Assembly (NCBI GenBank): GCA_000438355.1
Contig: FR901521.1
Span: 1,038-8,331, forward strand
Direction: 5' to 3'
DNA: 7,294 bases
From: Clostridium sp. CAG:273
Lineage (GTDB): Bacteria > Bacillota > Clostridia > TANB77 > CAG-508
The notes under the pieces are model-generated. The model was not told where the DNA came from. It was given only the letters and a program-made list of their open reading frames with translations, and did not search any database. The translations under genes and the position numbers were made by a program. Positions 1-6,496 of the stretch are shown here, in pieces (position 1 is the first letter of the stretch; every line of letters begins with the position of its first letter).

Positions 1-393
1 GACACTATAGAGGCAGGAATTGTCCTTTCTGGAACTGAAATTAAATCAATTATCAATGGTAAAGTAAATTTAAAAGATAGTTATGCTGGTATAAGAAATG
101 GTGAAGTATTTATATATAGTATGCATATTAGTCCTTACGAACAAGGTAATATTTTTAATAAAGACCCTTTACGTGATAGAAAACTTTTACTAAATAGACG
201 TGAAATTAATAAATTAGTAGGATTAATAAAGCAAAAAGGCTATACTTTGGTTCCAATGAACTTATATTTTTCCGGTCATTTTATTAAATTAGAATTAGGA
301 ATTGGAAAAGGAAAAAAACTTTATGATAAACGCGAAGACATTGCAAAAAAAGATGCAGAATTGCGTATAAAAAAACAAAGTGCTAGATATTAA
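1..393 (+). CDS. smpB: SsrA-binding protein SmpB, 5' end outside the window
   Basis: SmpB binds tmRNA and brings it to stalled ribosomes for trans-translation. The frame is open from base 1 and gives 130 residues before TAA. Family hallmarks seen in order: EAGIVLSGTEIKSI near the start, GKVNLKDSYAGI, then MHISPYEQGNIFN, DPLRDRKLLL, KGYTLVPMNLYF and the basic GKGKKLYDKRE stretch near the C-terminus. Complete SmpB proteins have about 150-160 residues, so roughly 20-25 N-terminal residues lie left of the window. The ATG at 121 is an internal methionine of the conserved MHISPYEQ motif, not the start. The last codons lie inside one arm of the 29-bp inverted repeat at 384-412, so the extreme C-terminus may have been shaped by that repeat. 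No tmRNA gene is recognisable just downstream. The identification is firm. Confidence 0.97.
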   Translation, partial: DTIEAGIVLSGTEIKSIINGKVNLKDSYAGIRNGEVFIYSMHISPYEQGNIFNKDPLRDRKLLLNRREINKLVGLIKQKGYTLVPMNLYFSGHFIKLELGIGKGKKLYDKREDIAKKDAELRIKKQSARY

Positions 394-630
394 ATTTTTA
401 ATTTAATGTTATATTGCAATGTTTATAAAGTTTTAATAATTATTTTAGGGAGTATATATAATTTTTGCAGTGAGCTTGTGTGGGGACCGACAAATTATAA
501 GCTGTATAAACTTAAGCAATTTTTTGCGAAAAGTTTATTACAGCTTATTATGCAGTTGGGACGAACAAAAAAATTATATATACTCCCTTTTTATTTTATA
601 AATAACATTAAATTAAAAATTTAATATCTA
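384..630. repeat. Nested palindromic block bounded by a perfect 29-bp inverted repeat (candidate MITE)
   Basis: Bases 384-412 are the exact reverse complement of 602-630. The arms begin TAGATATTAAATT and end at AATGTTAT. Each arm also holds a small self-hairpin, TTAAATT-TTT-AATTTAA. The left arm covers the last codons and stop of smpB. The right arm ends exactly on the stop codon of fba. Both outer ends are TA, so the block can be read as TA plus 27-bp terminal repeats plus TA, which resembles an IS630/mariner-type MITE with a TA target duplication. No transposase is encoded. The alternative is a mirrored terminator or RNA structure shared by two convergent genes. The repeat is directly seen; its origin is inference. 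Confidence 0.6.
447..588 (+). ncRNA. Long imperfect hairpin with central bubble, candidate structured RNA and terminator
   Basis: Bases 447-466 pair perfectly with 569-588 (20 bp, starting AGGGAGTATATATAA). An inner stem pairs 497-513 with 531-548 with one bulged base, and a GCAA-TTTT-TTGC tip lies at 516-527. Between the stems is an asymmetric bubble (467-496 against 549-568). The bubble carries the same two-part motif twice in the same orientation: TGCAGT followed by GGGACCGACAAA at 483-494, and TGCAGT followed by GGGACGAACAAA at 558-569. The outer 3' arm runs straight into TTTTT-ATTTT on the plus strand, so the hairpin could also end smpB transcription. The rod-with-bubble layout is reminiscent of 6S RNA, but there is no sequence-level match I can claim. 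No convincing promoter was found just upstream. Confidence 0.4.
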
Positions 631-1557
631 AGCTTTATTGCTTGAACCAAACACATCTCTTATTTTATGTTTTACTACTTCTTCTATTAATGTTCTTGCA
701 TTTCCTAAATATTTTCTTGGGTCAAATACAGCTGGATCTTCTGCAAATGTTTTTCTTATTGCAGCTGTCATTGCTAACCTTAAGTCTGTATCTACATTTA
801 TTTTTGAAACTCCAGAAATACTTGCCTCATGTAAAATTTCGTCTGGAACACCTTTTGCACCTGGTATATCTCCCCCATATTTATTACACATCTCTACTAG
901 TTCTGGTATTACAGTTGATGCTCCATGTAATACTATTGGTGTATTTGGTAATTTTTGTTTTACATTTGCTAATATATCAAATCTTAATTTAGCCTCACCT
1001 TTAAATTTATATGCTCCATGACTTGTTCCAATTGCTATTGCTAAAGAGTCGCAAGATGTTCTATCTACAAATTCCTTTGCTTGGTCTGGATCTGTGTACA
1101 TAGCATCTGAAGCTGATACATTAACATCATCTTCTATTCCAGCTAATTTTCCAAGTTCTGCTTCTACTACAACTCCCTTTGAATGTGCATATTCTACTAC
1201 TTTTCTCGTTAAAGCTATGTTTTCTTCAAAATCATATTTTGAACCATCTATCATAACTGATGAAAAACCATTATCTATACACATTTTACATGTCTCGAAG
1301 TCTGGTCCGTGATCTAAATGTAATGCTAATGGAATATCATATTCATCTAAAGCAGATTCTATCATTTTTTTCAAATATTCAATTCCTGCATATTTTATTG
1401 CACTTGATGAAGCTTGTAATATAATTGGAGAATTTTCGTCAGCTGCTGCTTTTACAATTGCCTGTACAATTTCCATATTATTTACATTAAAAGCTCCTAT
1501 TGCAAAGTGTTCTTTCATTGATTTTTCAAACATATCTTTAGTTGTTACTAATGGCAT
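628..1557 (-). CDS. fba: Class II fructose-1,6-bisphosphate aldolase
   Basis: This zinc-dependent cytosolic enzyme reversibly splits fructose-1,6-bisphosphate into dihydroxyacetone phosphate and glyceraldehyde-3-phosphate in glycolysis and gluconeogenesis. The 309-residue product is full length. Visible signatures are HLDHG at 80-84 (Asp82 as catalytic acid/base, His83 as zinc ligand), VEAELG at 131-136, GTSHGAYK at 177-184 with zinc ligand His180, VLHGAS at 209-214 with zinc ligand His211, and the phosphate-binding NVDTDLR at 254-260. The start is set by AGGAGGA at 1564-1570, 6 bases before the ATG. It has its own promoter (1588-1616) and is transcribed divergently from the beta-CASP gene and convergently to smpB. 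Its stop codon coincides with the end of the 29-bp inverted repeat. A tagatose-bisphosphate aldolase or related substrate cannot be fully excluded, but the FBA assignment is strongly preferred. Confidence 0.96.
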   Translation of the reverse strand: MPLVTTKDMFEKSMKEHFAIGAFNVNNMEIVQAIVKAAADENSPIILQASSSAIKYAGIEYLKKMIESALDEYDIPLALHLDHGPDFETCKMCIDNGFSSVMIDGSKYDFEENIALTRKVVEYAHSKGVVVEAELGKLAGIEDDVNVSASDAMYTDPDQAKEFVDRTSCDSLAIAIGTSHGAYKFKGEAKLRFDILANVKQKLPNTPIVLHGASTVIPELVEMCNKYGGDIPGAKGVPDEILHEASISGVSKINVDTDLRLAMTAAIRKTFAEDPAVFDPRKYLGNARTLIEEVVKHKIRDVFGSSNKA

Positions 1558-1587
1558 AAAAATTCCTCCTTTTTACCTAGTATACCT

Positions 1588-1616
1588 ATTGTATTTCTAA
1601 ATTTTATTAATGTCAA
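1588..1616 (-). promoter_or_regulatory. Vegetative (sigma-A type) promoter of fba
   Basis: On the minus strand a perfect -35 TTGACA (1611-1616) is followed by a 17-base spacer and a -10 TACAAT (1588-1593). The predicted start near 1581 leaves a short leader of about 25 bases ending in the strong AGGAGG site. This fits high constitutive expression of a glycolytic gene. Confidence 0.75.
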
Positions 1617-1636
1617 TATATTATTTTAAATATTAA

Positions 1637-1665
1637 TTGACTTATTTTTGTCATAATGATAAAAT
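1637..1665 (+). promoter_or_regulatory. Vegetative promoter of the beta-CASP nuclease gene
   Basis: TTGACT (1637-1642), a 17-base spacer and TAAAAT (1660-1665) form a good sigma-A type promoter on the plus strand. The expected start is near 1672, giving a leader of about 70 bases before the ATG at 1742. It lies back to back with the fba promoter. Confidence 0.65.
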
Positions 1666-1698
1666 ATTTATATGTACAATTTTTAAACTTATATATTT

Positions 1699-1719
1699 GT
1701 TAGCTGCAGTGCAGTTAAC
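1699..1719. promoter_or_regulatory. Palindrome in the leader of the beta-CASP gene, possible operator or hairpin
   Basis: GTTAGCTG at 1699-1706 and CAGTTAAC at 1712-1719 are complementary with one G-T pair around the centre CAGTG. The element sits between the predicted transcription start and the ribosome binding site GGAGG (1730-1734). It could be a repressor operator or a small mRNA hairpin. No specific regulator family can be assigned. Confidence 0.4.
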
Positions 1720-1741
1720 TACAACGATTGGAGGCTTTTTT

Positions 1742-3214
1742 ATGGGATTAAGAAAACGGTTTTTCGTCGATATCCAGACGTTAAACGATGCAGTTACAGG
1801 TTCTTTACATTTGTGTATTGCAAAATTTCCTGATGGCAGTACTATTCGTTTTATCGTTGACTGTGGCCTTTTCCAAGAAAAGGTTACAAAAGTTAACGAT
1901 GAAGGAGAGGTAAATCTTGTTAATATTAACGAGATTTACAACAAGAGTTTTCCTTTCAATGAAAACGAATTGGACTTTGCACTTGTAACGCACAACCATG
2001 TTGACCATGTAGGCAGACTTCCTCTTCTTTATAAAAATGGATTTAGAGGAAACACTTTCATGTCAATTCCTACAAAGGAACTCATTAAGTACTCACTTAA
2101 TGATAGCTGCAAGGTTCTTCGCGAAACGGCTAAACGGGCTCACAATTCTGCACTTTATACAGAAACTGATGTCAATGAGGCACTTTCACATTTTACTGGA
2201 ATTCCTTATGATGATCCGTATTACTTGGTACCTGACAAAATCAAGGTTACCCTGTTTAAAAACGGGCACCTTGTCGGCGCAGCGTTAATCTTAGTTCAGA
2301 TTTACTCTGATGCCACCGATGAAGTTATTAATCTTCTTTTTACTGGAGATTATAATAACAAAAATATGTTTTTCACGGTTCCTAAATTATCTAGCTGGCT
2401 TTGTGAACTTCCTGTAACTATCATTCAGGAAAGCACATATGGCACAATGAACTCTAGCGAAATCGAGGAGTGTTTTGAACAAAATATTCTTAGTGGAATT
2501 CGCGAGAAAAAAAACATTGTGATTCCAGCATTTTCTTTGGGTCGTTATCAAGAAGTGCTTTATTTCCTAAAACAATTGCAGGAAAAGAATGCTTTGGACA
2601 TTAACGTTCCAATTTATGCAGATGGTAAGCTCGCAGCAGCATACACCAATATGTTCCTGAACAATCCCTATCTTGGAATTGACCTCGAAATGACAAGTTT
2701 TCTTCCTGAAAACGTCAATTTCATTTTTGACAGTGAAACTAGAAGTAACGTAATTGCTGATATGCACAGCAAAATTATTGTTACAACTAGCGGCATGGGG
2801 TCTTATGGTCCTGCTCAGGAATATATCTCTAAGCTTATTTCCAGTTCCAACGCACTAATCCATTTTACTGGATATACTGCCGAAGGTACTCTCGGAAGAC
2901 GTTTGAAAGACACTGAGATTAACCAAGACGTAAGAATTGGTTCTCTCATGAAAATCAAACGAGCTGAAGTCATGTATACCACAGAATTCTCGGCACATGC
3001 TAAAGCTGATGAAATGATTGATTTTTTGAATGATTTCAATCACATCAACTTCATTATTGTTAATCATGGTGAGCCAGAAGTAAAGGAAAAATTTGCTTCT
3101 CGAATTCTTAGGGAAGTAAACAACGTAAAGGAGGTTGGCATCTCAAGTAGAGATACGTTTTTCCGTATTGACCCATATAAGTGTGTAAAATCAATGAGCA
3201 CACACTTCCAGTAA
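1742..3214 (+). CDS. Beta-CASP metallo-beta-lactamase ribonuclease (CPSF/YSH1-like family)
   Basis: The predicted 490-residue protein is a zinc-dependent nuclease of the beta-CASP branch of the metallo-beta-lactamase fold, whose members cut or trim RNA. Metal motifs are HNHVDH at 84-89, HLVGA with His176, TGDYN with Asp203, SAHA with His418 and NHGE with His442. The beta-CASP part shows ESTYG at 230-234, PAFSLGRYQEVL at 262-273, TTSGMGSYGPAQEY at 348-361 and GYTAEGTLGRRL at 377-388, typical of the CPSF73/archaeal-type subgroup rather than RNase J. The start is the ATG at 1742, 7 bases after GGAGG; the frame is open to an ATG at 1637 but that one overlaps the promoter and lacks a binding site. 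Leucine is often CTT or CTC and arginine often CGN, unlike the TTA/AGA-rich neighbours, which suggests acquisition from a less AT-rich donor. It appears to be a single-gene unit. The substrate is unknown. Confidence 0.9.
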   Translation: MGLRKRFFVDIQTLNDAVTGSLHLCIAKFPDGSTIRFIVDCGLFQEKVTKVNDEGEVNLVNINEIYNKSFPFNENELDFALVTHNHVDHVGRLPLLYKNGFRGNTFMSIPTKELIKYSLNDSCKVLRETAKRAHNSALYTETDVNEALSHFTGIPYDDPYYLVPDKIKVTLFKNGHLVGAALILVQIYSDATDEVINLLFTGDYNNKNMFFTVPKLSSWLCELPVTIIQESTYGTMNSSEIEECFEQNILSGIREKKNIVIPAFSLGRYQEVLYFLKQLQEKNALDINVPIYADGKLAAAYTNMFLNNPYLGIDLEMTSFLPENVNFIFDSETRSNVIADMHSKIIVTTSGMGSYGPAQEYISKLISSSNALIHFTGYTAEGTLGRRLKDTEINQDVRIGSLMKIKRAEVMYTTEFSAHAKADEMIDFLNDFNHINFIIVNHGEPEVKEKFASRILREVNNVKEVGISSRDTFFRIDPYKCVKSMSTHFQ

Positions 3215-3245
3215 TCTTCAAATCTTAGTATTTAAGATTTAAGTT

Positions 3246-3284
3246 AGAAATGATGCAGTATTTTATGCTGCATCATTTCTTTTT
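3246..3284 (+). terminator. Intrinsic terminator of the beta-CASP gene
   Basis: AGAAATGATGCAG (3246-3258) pairs perfectly with CTGCATCATTTCT (3268-3280), and the stem runs into TTTTATTATT. A smaller hairpin, AAATCTTA (3220-3227) with TAAGATTT (3233-3240), lies just before it. The T-tract exists only on the plus strand, so this terminator serves the beta-CASP gene and not the minus-strand genes. Confidence 0.85.
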
Positions 3285-3288
3285 ATTA

Positions 3289-3456
3289 TTAATTATTTTC
3301 ACATTTATAACTACTACACATAGACTCATCTGCTTGCTTGGTATCACACCCAACTACAGGAGTTACAATAATTTGTTCTAATTTACATTCCTGCCTTCCT
3401 ACATCATTATATCTACAACTTCCTACTGTACAATTTATTTTTTGCTTTTTTTCCAT
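3289..3456 (-). CDS. DUF1540 domain small cysteine-rich protein
   Basis: The predicted protein has 55 residues with six cysteines at 9, 14, 24, 37, 47 and 52. The pattern INCTVGSCRYND followed by a third Cys and CDTK resembles the DUF1540 domain, found in short clostridial proteins of unknown function and thought to bind metal through its cysteines. The start is set by AGGAGG at 3465-3470, 8 bases before the ATG at 3456. The frame continues upstream to an ATG at 3528, but those 24 extra residues would be encoded across the binding site and are unlikely to be used. It follows the CinA-like gene on the same strand with a 99-bp gap, so the two could share a transcript or it may use the promoter at 3490-3519. 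The family assignment is fairly safe; the role is unknown. Confidence 0.8.
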   Translation of the reverse strand: MEKKQKINCTVGSCRYNDVGRQECKLEQIIVTPVVGCDTKQADESMCSSYKCENN

Positions 3457-3489
3457 AAAAATAGCCTCCTTTATATTTCTTAATAATAC

Positions 3490-3519
3490 TATTATGGCTA
3501 TTTTCTCTTTTATTATTAA
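3490..3519 (-). promoter_or_regulatory. Possible forespore (sigma-G type) promoter of the DUF1540 gene
   Basis: On the minus strand TTAATA (3514-3519), a 17-base spacer and CATAATA (3490-3496) fit the sigma-G pattern of TGNATA and CATNNTA at five of six -35 positions and all fixed -10 positions. It would start about 28 bases before the DUF1540 ATG. In such AT-rich DNA a chance match is quite possible, and the window gives no independent evidence that the host sporulates. Confidence 0.25.
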
Positions 3520-3555
3520 CTTTTTCACTTTTTTATTTTATATATAAAATGTTTA

Positions 3556-4035
3556 TTATTGATTTAACTTTAGCAATTCCTTCATCTTTTCAATAATTTT
3601 ATTTATAACAATCTTTTTGTTTCCTTCTCTATCCAAATTTGAATCTGCTACAATTTCAAAATTTGAAAAATTATTTTTTCCACTCTCAAATATACTAATA
3701 AAAATTTTGCTGTTATCACCAAACATATTGTTTTGATCTTCTCTATTAATCTTACCAGTTATACCAATACCATAGTCTGCATTTGAAAATTCTGCGATAT
3801 TTTTACTCATTTCCATAGCGGTTTCAATGCTATAAACAGTATATTTATCAATAATATTTGAATCAACACCCATTTTTATTTTATACTCATTAGAATAAGT
3901 TACTGCACCAAACTTAAATACCAAACTAGCTCCCTCTATATTTGTTATAGAATTTGCAACTGCTCCACCTGTACATGATTCCATTGTTGCTATAGTTTTT
4001 GAAAGTTCTGTTAATTTCTTTATTATTTCTTCCAT
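3556..4035 (-). CDS. Stand-alone CinA C-terminal domain (PncC-like) protein
   Basis: The 159-residue product matches the CinA C-terminal domain, whose typical members hydrolyse nicotinamide mononucleotide to nicotinate mononucleotide and ammonia in pyridine nucleotide recycling. Seen: MESCTGG at 18-24 (family Ser20), EGASLVFKFGAVTYSNEYK at 34-52, VYSIETAMEMSK at 67-78 and GITG at 91-94. The canonical TGIAGP-type loop is replaced by TGKINREDQNN and the closing VGTVYIA-like strand by SKIFISIF. This marks a divergent branch, so the amidase activity is not assured. The N-terminal MoCF-like domain of full CinA is absent. The start is the ATG at 4035, 7 bases after AGGAGG (4043-4048). An ATG at 4053 is in frame, but its codons are themselves the binding site. 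A good promoter lies at 4088-4116. Confidence 0.8.
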   Translation of the reverse strand: MEEIIKKLTELSKTIATMESCTGGAVANSITNIEGASLVFKFGAVTYSNEYKIKMGVDSNIIDKYTVYSIETAMEMSKNIAEFSNADYGIGITGKINREDQNNMFGDNSKIFISIFESGKNNFSNFEIVADSNLDREGNKKIVINKIIEKMKELLKLNQ

Positions 4036-4087
4036 GTTTGTGCCTCCTTTCATTTAATATTTATAATTTATTTTTATAATTATTCAA

Positions 4088-4116
4088 ATAATATCATAAA
4101 AGGAAAACATTATCAA
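4088..4116 (-). promoter_or_regulatory. Vegetative promoter of the CinA-like gene
   Basis: On the minus strand TTGATA (4111-4116), a 17-base spacer and TATTAT (4088-4093) form a good sigma-A type promoter. The start would be near 4081, with a leader of about 45 bases to the ATG at 4035. The gap 4054-4186 shows nothing else, and no clear terminator for the peroxiredoxin remnant was found in it. Confidence 0.65.
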
Positions 4117-4186
4117 TTATCCTACTATAAATATATTTTAATTTGTTTAAGATGAATTACATTTATACATTTTATAAATAAAAAAT

Positions 4187-4735
4187 TTAATTTTTATTAT
4201 CTATCCATTTACAATTACTTGGTTGTTTGAAACCCAAATACCAATTAATTCCGCTTCTTTCTTTTTCTATTTCTTCCATCCTCTTCTGTAGTTCTTGAAA
4301 AGTTTGAGGAGGTGGCAATATTATTGGTTCACATGGCACCCAATTTGCAGGAGTCATTGCATTATTAGAATCGGAAATTTGTAATGCTTGTAACGTTCTT
4401 AATATTTCTGGTATAGCTCTTCCTATCTCCATAGGATATACAAACATAGCTCGTATTATTCCTTTATCATCTATTATAAAAACATTTCTTACTGTTTCTG
4501 TATTACTTATATCATTAGCTATCATACCATATTTTCTTGCAATTTCTCCATTTGCATCTGCTATTATTGGAAATGGTACTTTAATACCTGTTTTACAATA
4601 AATATCATATATCCAAGCCAAATGAGAAGCATTACTATCAACACTTAACCCAATTAAACAAGTGTTCATCTTTTCAAAATAAATATTAGCTCTAGAAAAA
4701 GCAATTATCTCTGTTGTGCATACGGGGGTAAAATC
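4187..4735 (-). pseudogene. Peroxiredoxin (Prx6/AhpC-TSA type), 5' part cut off at the element junction
   Basis: Peroxiredoxins reduce hydrogen peroxide and organic peroxides through a reactive cysteine. The frame encodes 182 peroxiredoxin residues beginning DFTPVCTTEIIAFSRAN, then FEKMNTCLIGLSVDS, SHLAWIYDI, FPIIADANGEIARKYGM, TVRNVFIIDDKGIIRAM and a C-terminal arm with PANWVPCEP and a late cysteine, as in Prx6-like and archaeal-type enzymes. The peroxidatic Cys codon is at 4718-4720. Directly before the Asp codon (4733-4735) comes an in-frame TAG (4736-4738), where the family normally has LFSHPA. About 45 N-terminal residues are missing. The internal ATG at 4669 would give a 160-residue protein without the active-site cysteine and has no good binding site, so it is not a credible gene. 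The break coincides with the recombinase gene end, so the other part may survive at the far end of the element. Confidence 0.88.
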
Positions 4736-4748
4736 CTAATGTTAGAAA
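4721..4748. other. Probable element-chromosome junction (attL or attR) within the peroxiredoxin gene
   Basis: Peroxiredoxin homology stops at the GAT codon ending at 4735, and the recombinase gene ends at 4749, leaving 13 bases between them. Because the next codon outward is TAG, the crossover is probably at or just inside GATTTTACCCCC (minus strand, 4724-4735), with these bases possibly shared by attP and attB. A short near-palindrome CTAATGTTAG (4736-4745) lies on the element side. The exact core dinucleotide cannot be fixed from one junction. Confidence 0.65.
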
Positions 4749-6425
4749 CTAATTTTTTATGAGCTTTTCAATATTTCCTTTCAATCTAAATTCTATCGTT
4801 CTATCACTATATATAATAATTTTATCTATAATAGAATTTAATAAGAACTTACTTGGCTCATTTGAATCTATTATTTGGTCAAATACTTCTATGGCTGTTT
4901 CTACTTTCTCCTTTCTATCTTGAAGTATTTTTTCATCTTCTTTTGACAGTATTTCTTTTAAACTTATAATCTGATTTTGCTTATCATTTTCTAATTCTTT
5001 ATAGGCATTTTCTATCATTTCTTTTTGTTCTTGTGATGTAGCTTGAGCTAGGTCTTTTATTTTTTGAGATAATAGACATTTATATTCTTCTGTCAACATA
5101 TTATATTGTCTTTCTAATTTTCCTCTATTTACTTTCACTTTATTTTCAATTTTATTTAATTTAATTTTTTCTATTTCTTCGTAAAAGTTTTTTCTCAAGA
5201 GTTTCAAATATTCTTTTAAATGTATTATCATATCTTTTTCTGAAATTTCATGAATTTTACATCTAGCTAAACCATATCTTCTATAATCTGTACACTCATA
5301 TCCTTTTTCTTGCTTTCTCCTAATAAAGGTTCCACTTACTCCTGCTCCACAGTCTCCACAAGTGCACATTCCACCAAATAAATAATTCCTTTTTGTTTTA
5401 GTACTCTTGCATTTTATTCTAGCTACCTTTAGTTCTTGTGCTAATTCAAACATTTCTTTTGATATTATTGCTTCGTGATGATTTTCAAAAATAAAATGCT
5501 CTTCCTTTGGTAATTTAACAGCTTTCCCTCTTATACTTATTGTTTGTTTTTTATGCACCCTTAGATTTCCACAATATACATCATTTTCTAAAATATTTTT
5601 TACCATATCTGTACTCCACAGCTCTTGTACTTTATGCTTATATATTCTACCTCTTTCTAAATGCTTTCTTTGATAATAAACTGAAGGAGTTGGATAATTA
5701 TATTTTTTACTATTTAATACATCCGTTATTTTCTTTCTACCTAAACCTTGTTCTACATATAGCTTGAAAATTAATTCTATTACTCCCCTTAGTTCCTCTA
5801 CTACATATAATTTAGGTATTCCATTTTCAAATACTTTTTCATATCCATAATAGTTGCCCATAATTAACCTACCGTCTTTTTGTTTAGATAACATATTAGT
5901 TCTTACTTTTCTTGATATATCCTTTACATATCTTTCATTAAACCATGTTGTAATTCCTATAGTATCATCTCTGTCATTTTGTACATCATATACACCTCCC
6001 ATTTCTGATATAAGTATTAAATTCTTACCAGCTTTCTTAAAATCTTCAATTAAACAAAGAACTTTCCCGTTATTTCTTCCTATTCTTGATAAGTCTTTTG
6101 CTATTACTACATCTATTTTTCCTGCACTTACATTTTCTAACATTTGAGCAAATTTTGGTCTATCAAAAGTATAGCCAGACACATTATCGTCAATATATAC
6201 ATTTTCATCTGCTATATCCCAACCTCTACTTTTAGCATATTCTTTAATAATATTGATTTGTTCTTCAATGCTAGAATAGTTTTCTCTATCTTCATCTCTA
6301 CTTAATCTTGCATAGGCTGATACAGTAATAGTTTTGCTTTGTTCTTTATAGTAATTATGCTTTGGTGTAATTAGACTTATTCTATTGTTTAATTTCAAGT
6401 TATTTTCATTTTCTACAAAACTCAT
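4749..6425 (-). CDS. Large serine recombinase (integrase/transposase of the resolvase-invertase superfamily)
   Basis: The protein has 558 residues and catalyses site-specific integration and excision through a covalent phosphoserine DNA link. The N-terminal resolvase domain (about 34-180) shows YARLSRDE with catalytic Ser42, DDNVSGYTFDRPKF at 79-92 and DVVIAKDLSRIGRN at 105-118 with Arg114 and Arg117. The recombinase domain (about 190-330) contains NDVYCGNLRVHKK. A zinc ribbon follows, with C356 and C359 in CGDCG plus C378, C389 and H392. A lysine/glutamate-rich coiled coil covers about 400-515, typical of large serine recombinases and used for synapsis control. All parts look intact. The start is set by AGGAGG at 6431-6436, 5 bases before the ATG. 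The gene ends 13 bp from the peroxiredoxin break, which points to its own attachment site. A small gene lies 71 bp upstream on the same strand. Confidence 0.95.
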   Translation of the reverse strand: MSFVENENNLKLNNRISLITPKHNYYKEQSKTITVSAYARLSRDEDRENYSSIEEQINIIKEYAKSRGWDIADENVYIDDNVSGYTFDRPKFAQMLENVSAGKIDVVIAKDLSRIGRNNGKVLCLIEDFKKAGKNLILISEMGGVYDVQNDRDDTIGITTWFNERYVKDISRKVRTNMLSKQKDGRLIMGNYYGYEKVFENGIPKLYVVEELRGVIELIFKLYVEQGLGRKKITDVLNSKKYNYPTPSVYYQRKHLERGRIYKHKVQELWSTDMVKNILENDVYCGNLRVHKKQTISIRGKAVKLPKEEHFIFENHHEAIISKEMFELAQELKVARIKCKSTKTKRNYLFGGMCTCGDCGAGVSGTFIRRKQEKGYECTDYRRYGLARCKIHEISEKDMIIHLKEYLKLLRKNFYEEIEKIKLNKIENKVKVNRGKLERQYNMLTEEYKCLLSQKIKDLAQATSQEQKEMIENAYKELENDKQNQIISLKEILSKEDEKILQDRKEKVETAIEVFDQIIDSNEPSKFLLNSIIDKIIIYSDRTIEFRLKGNIEKLIKN

Positions 6426-6496
6426 TATATCCTCCTTTTTGCAAAATTTAGATATACTTAAATAGTTTTGAAGAAAGATTTAAATAATTTATATAC

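Noticed and set aside
466..569. Guanidine-II (mini-ykkC) riboswitch
   Set aside because: The second copy contains GGGACGA, which recalls the ACGR loops of that class, but the first copy has ACCG, the local stems are very short, and no transporter gene follows.
394..627. tmRNA gene next to smpB, and a 72-residue open frame at 406-624
   Set aside because: The tmRNA tRNA-like ends and tag reading frame are absent. The open frame lies entirely within the palindromic block, has no ribosome binding site and gives a composition expected from AT-rich noncoding DNA.
638..1312. Plus-strand open frames inside fba
   Set aside because: They are antisense shadows of a clearly coding aldolase gene, with no binding sites and no recognisable product.
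1637..1741. Upstream start extending the beta-CASP protein by 35 residues
   Set aside because: The ATG at 1637 overlaps the -35 box of the promoter and lacks a binding site. The ATG at 1742 has GGAGG at ideal distance and begins the conserved fold.
5540..6147. Plus-strand open frames inside the recombinase gene
   Set aside because: They lie antisense to intact recombinase domains and look like low-complexity hydrophobic shadows.
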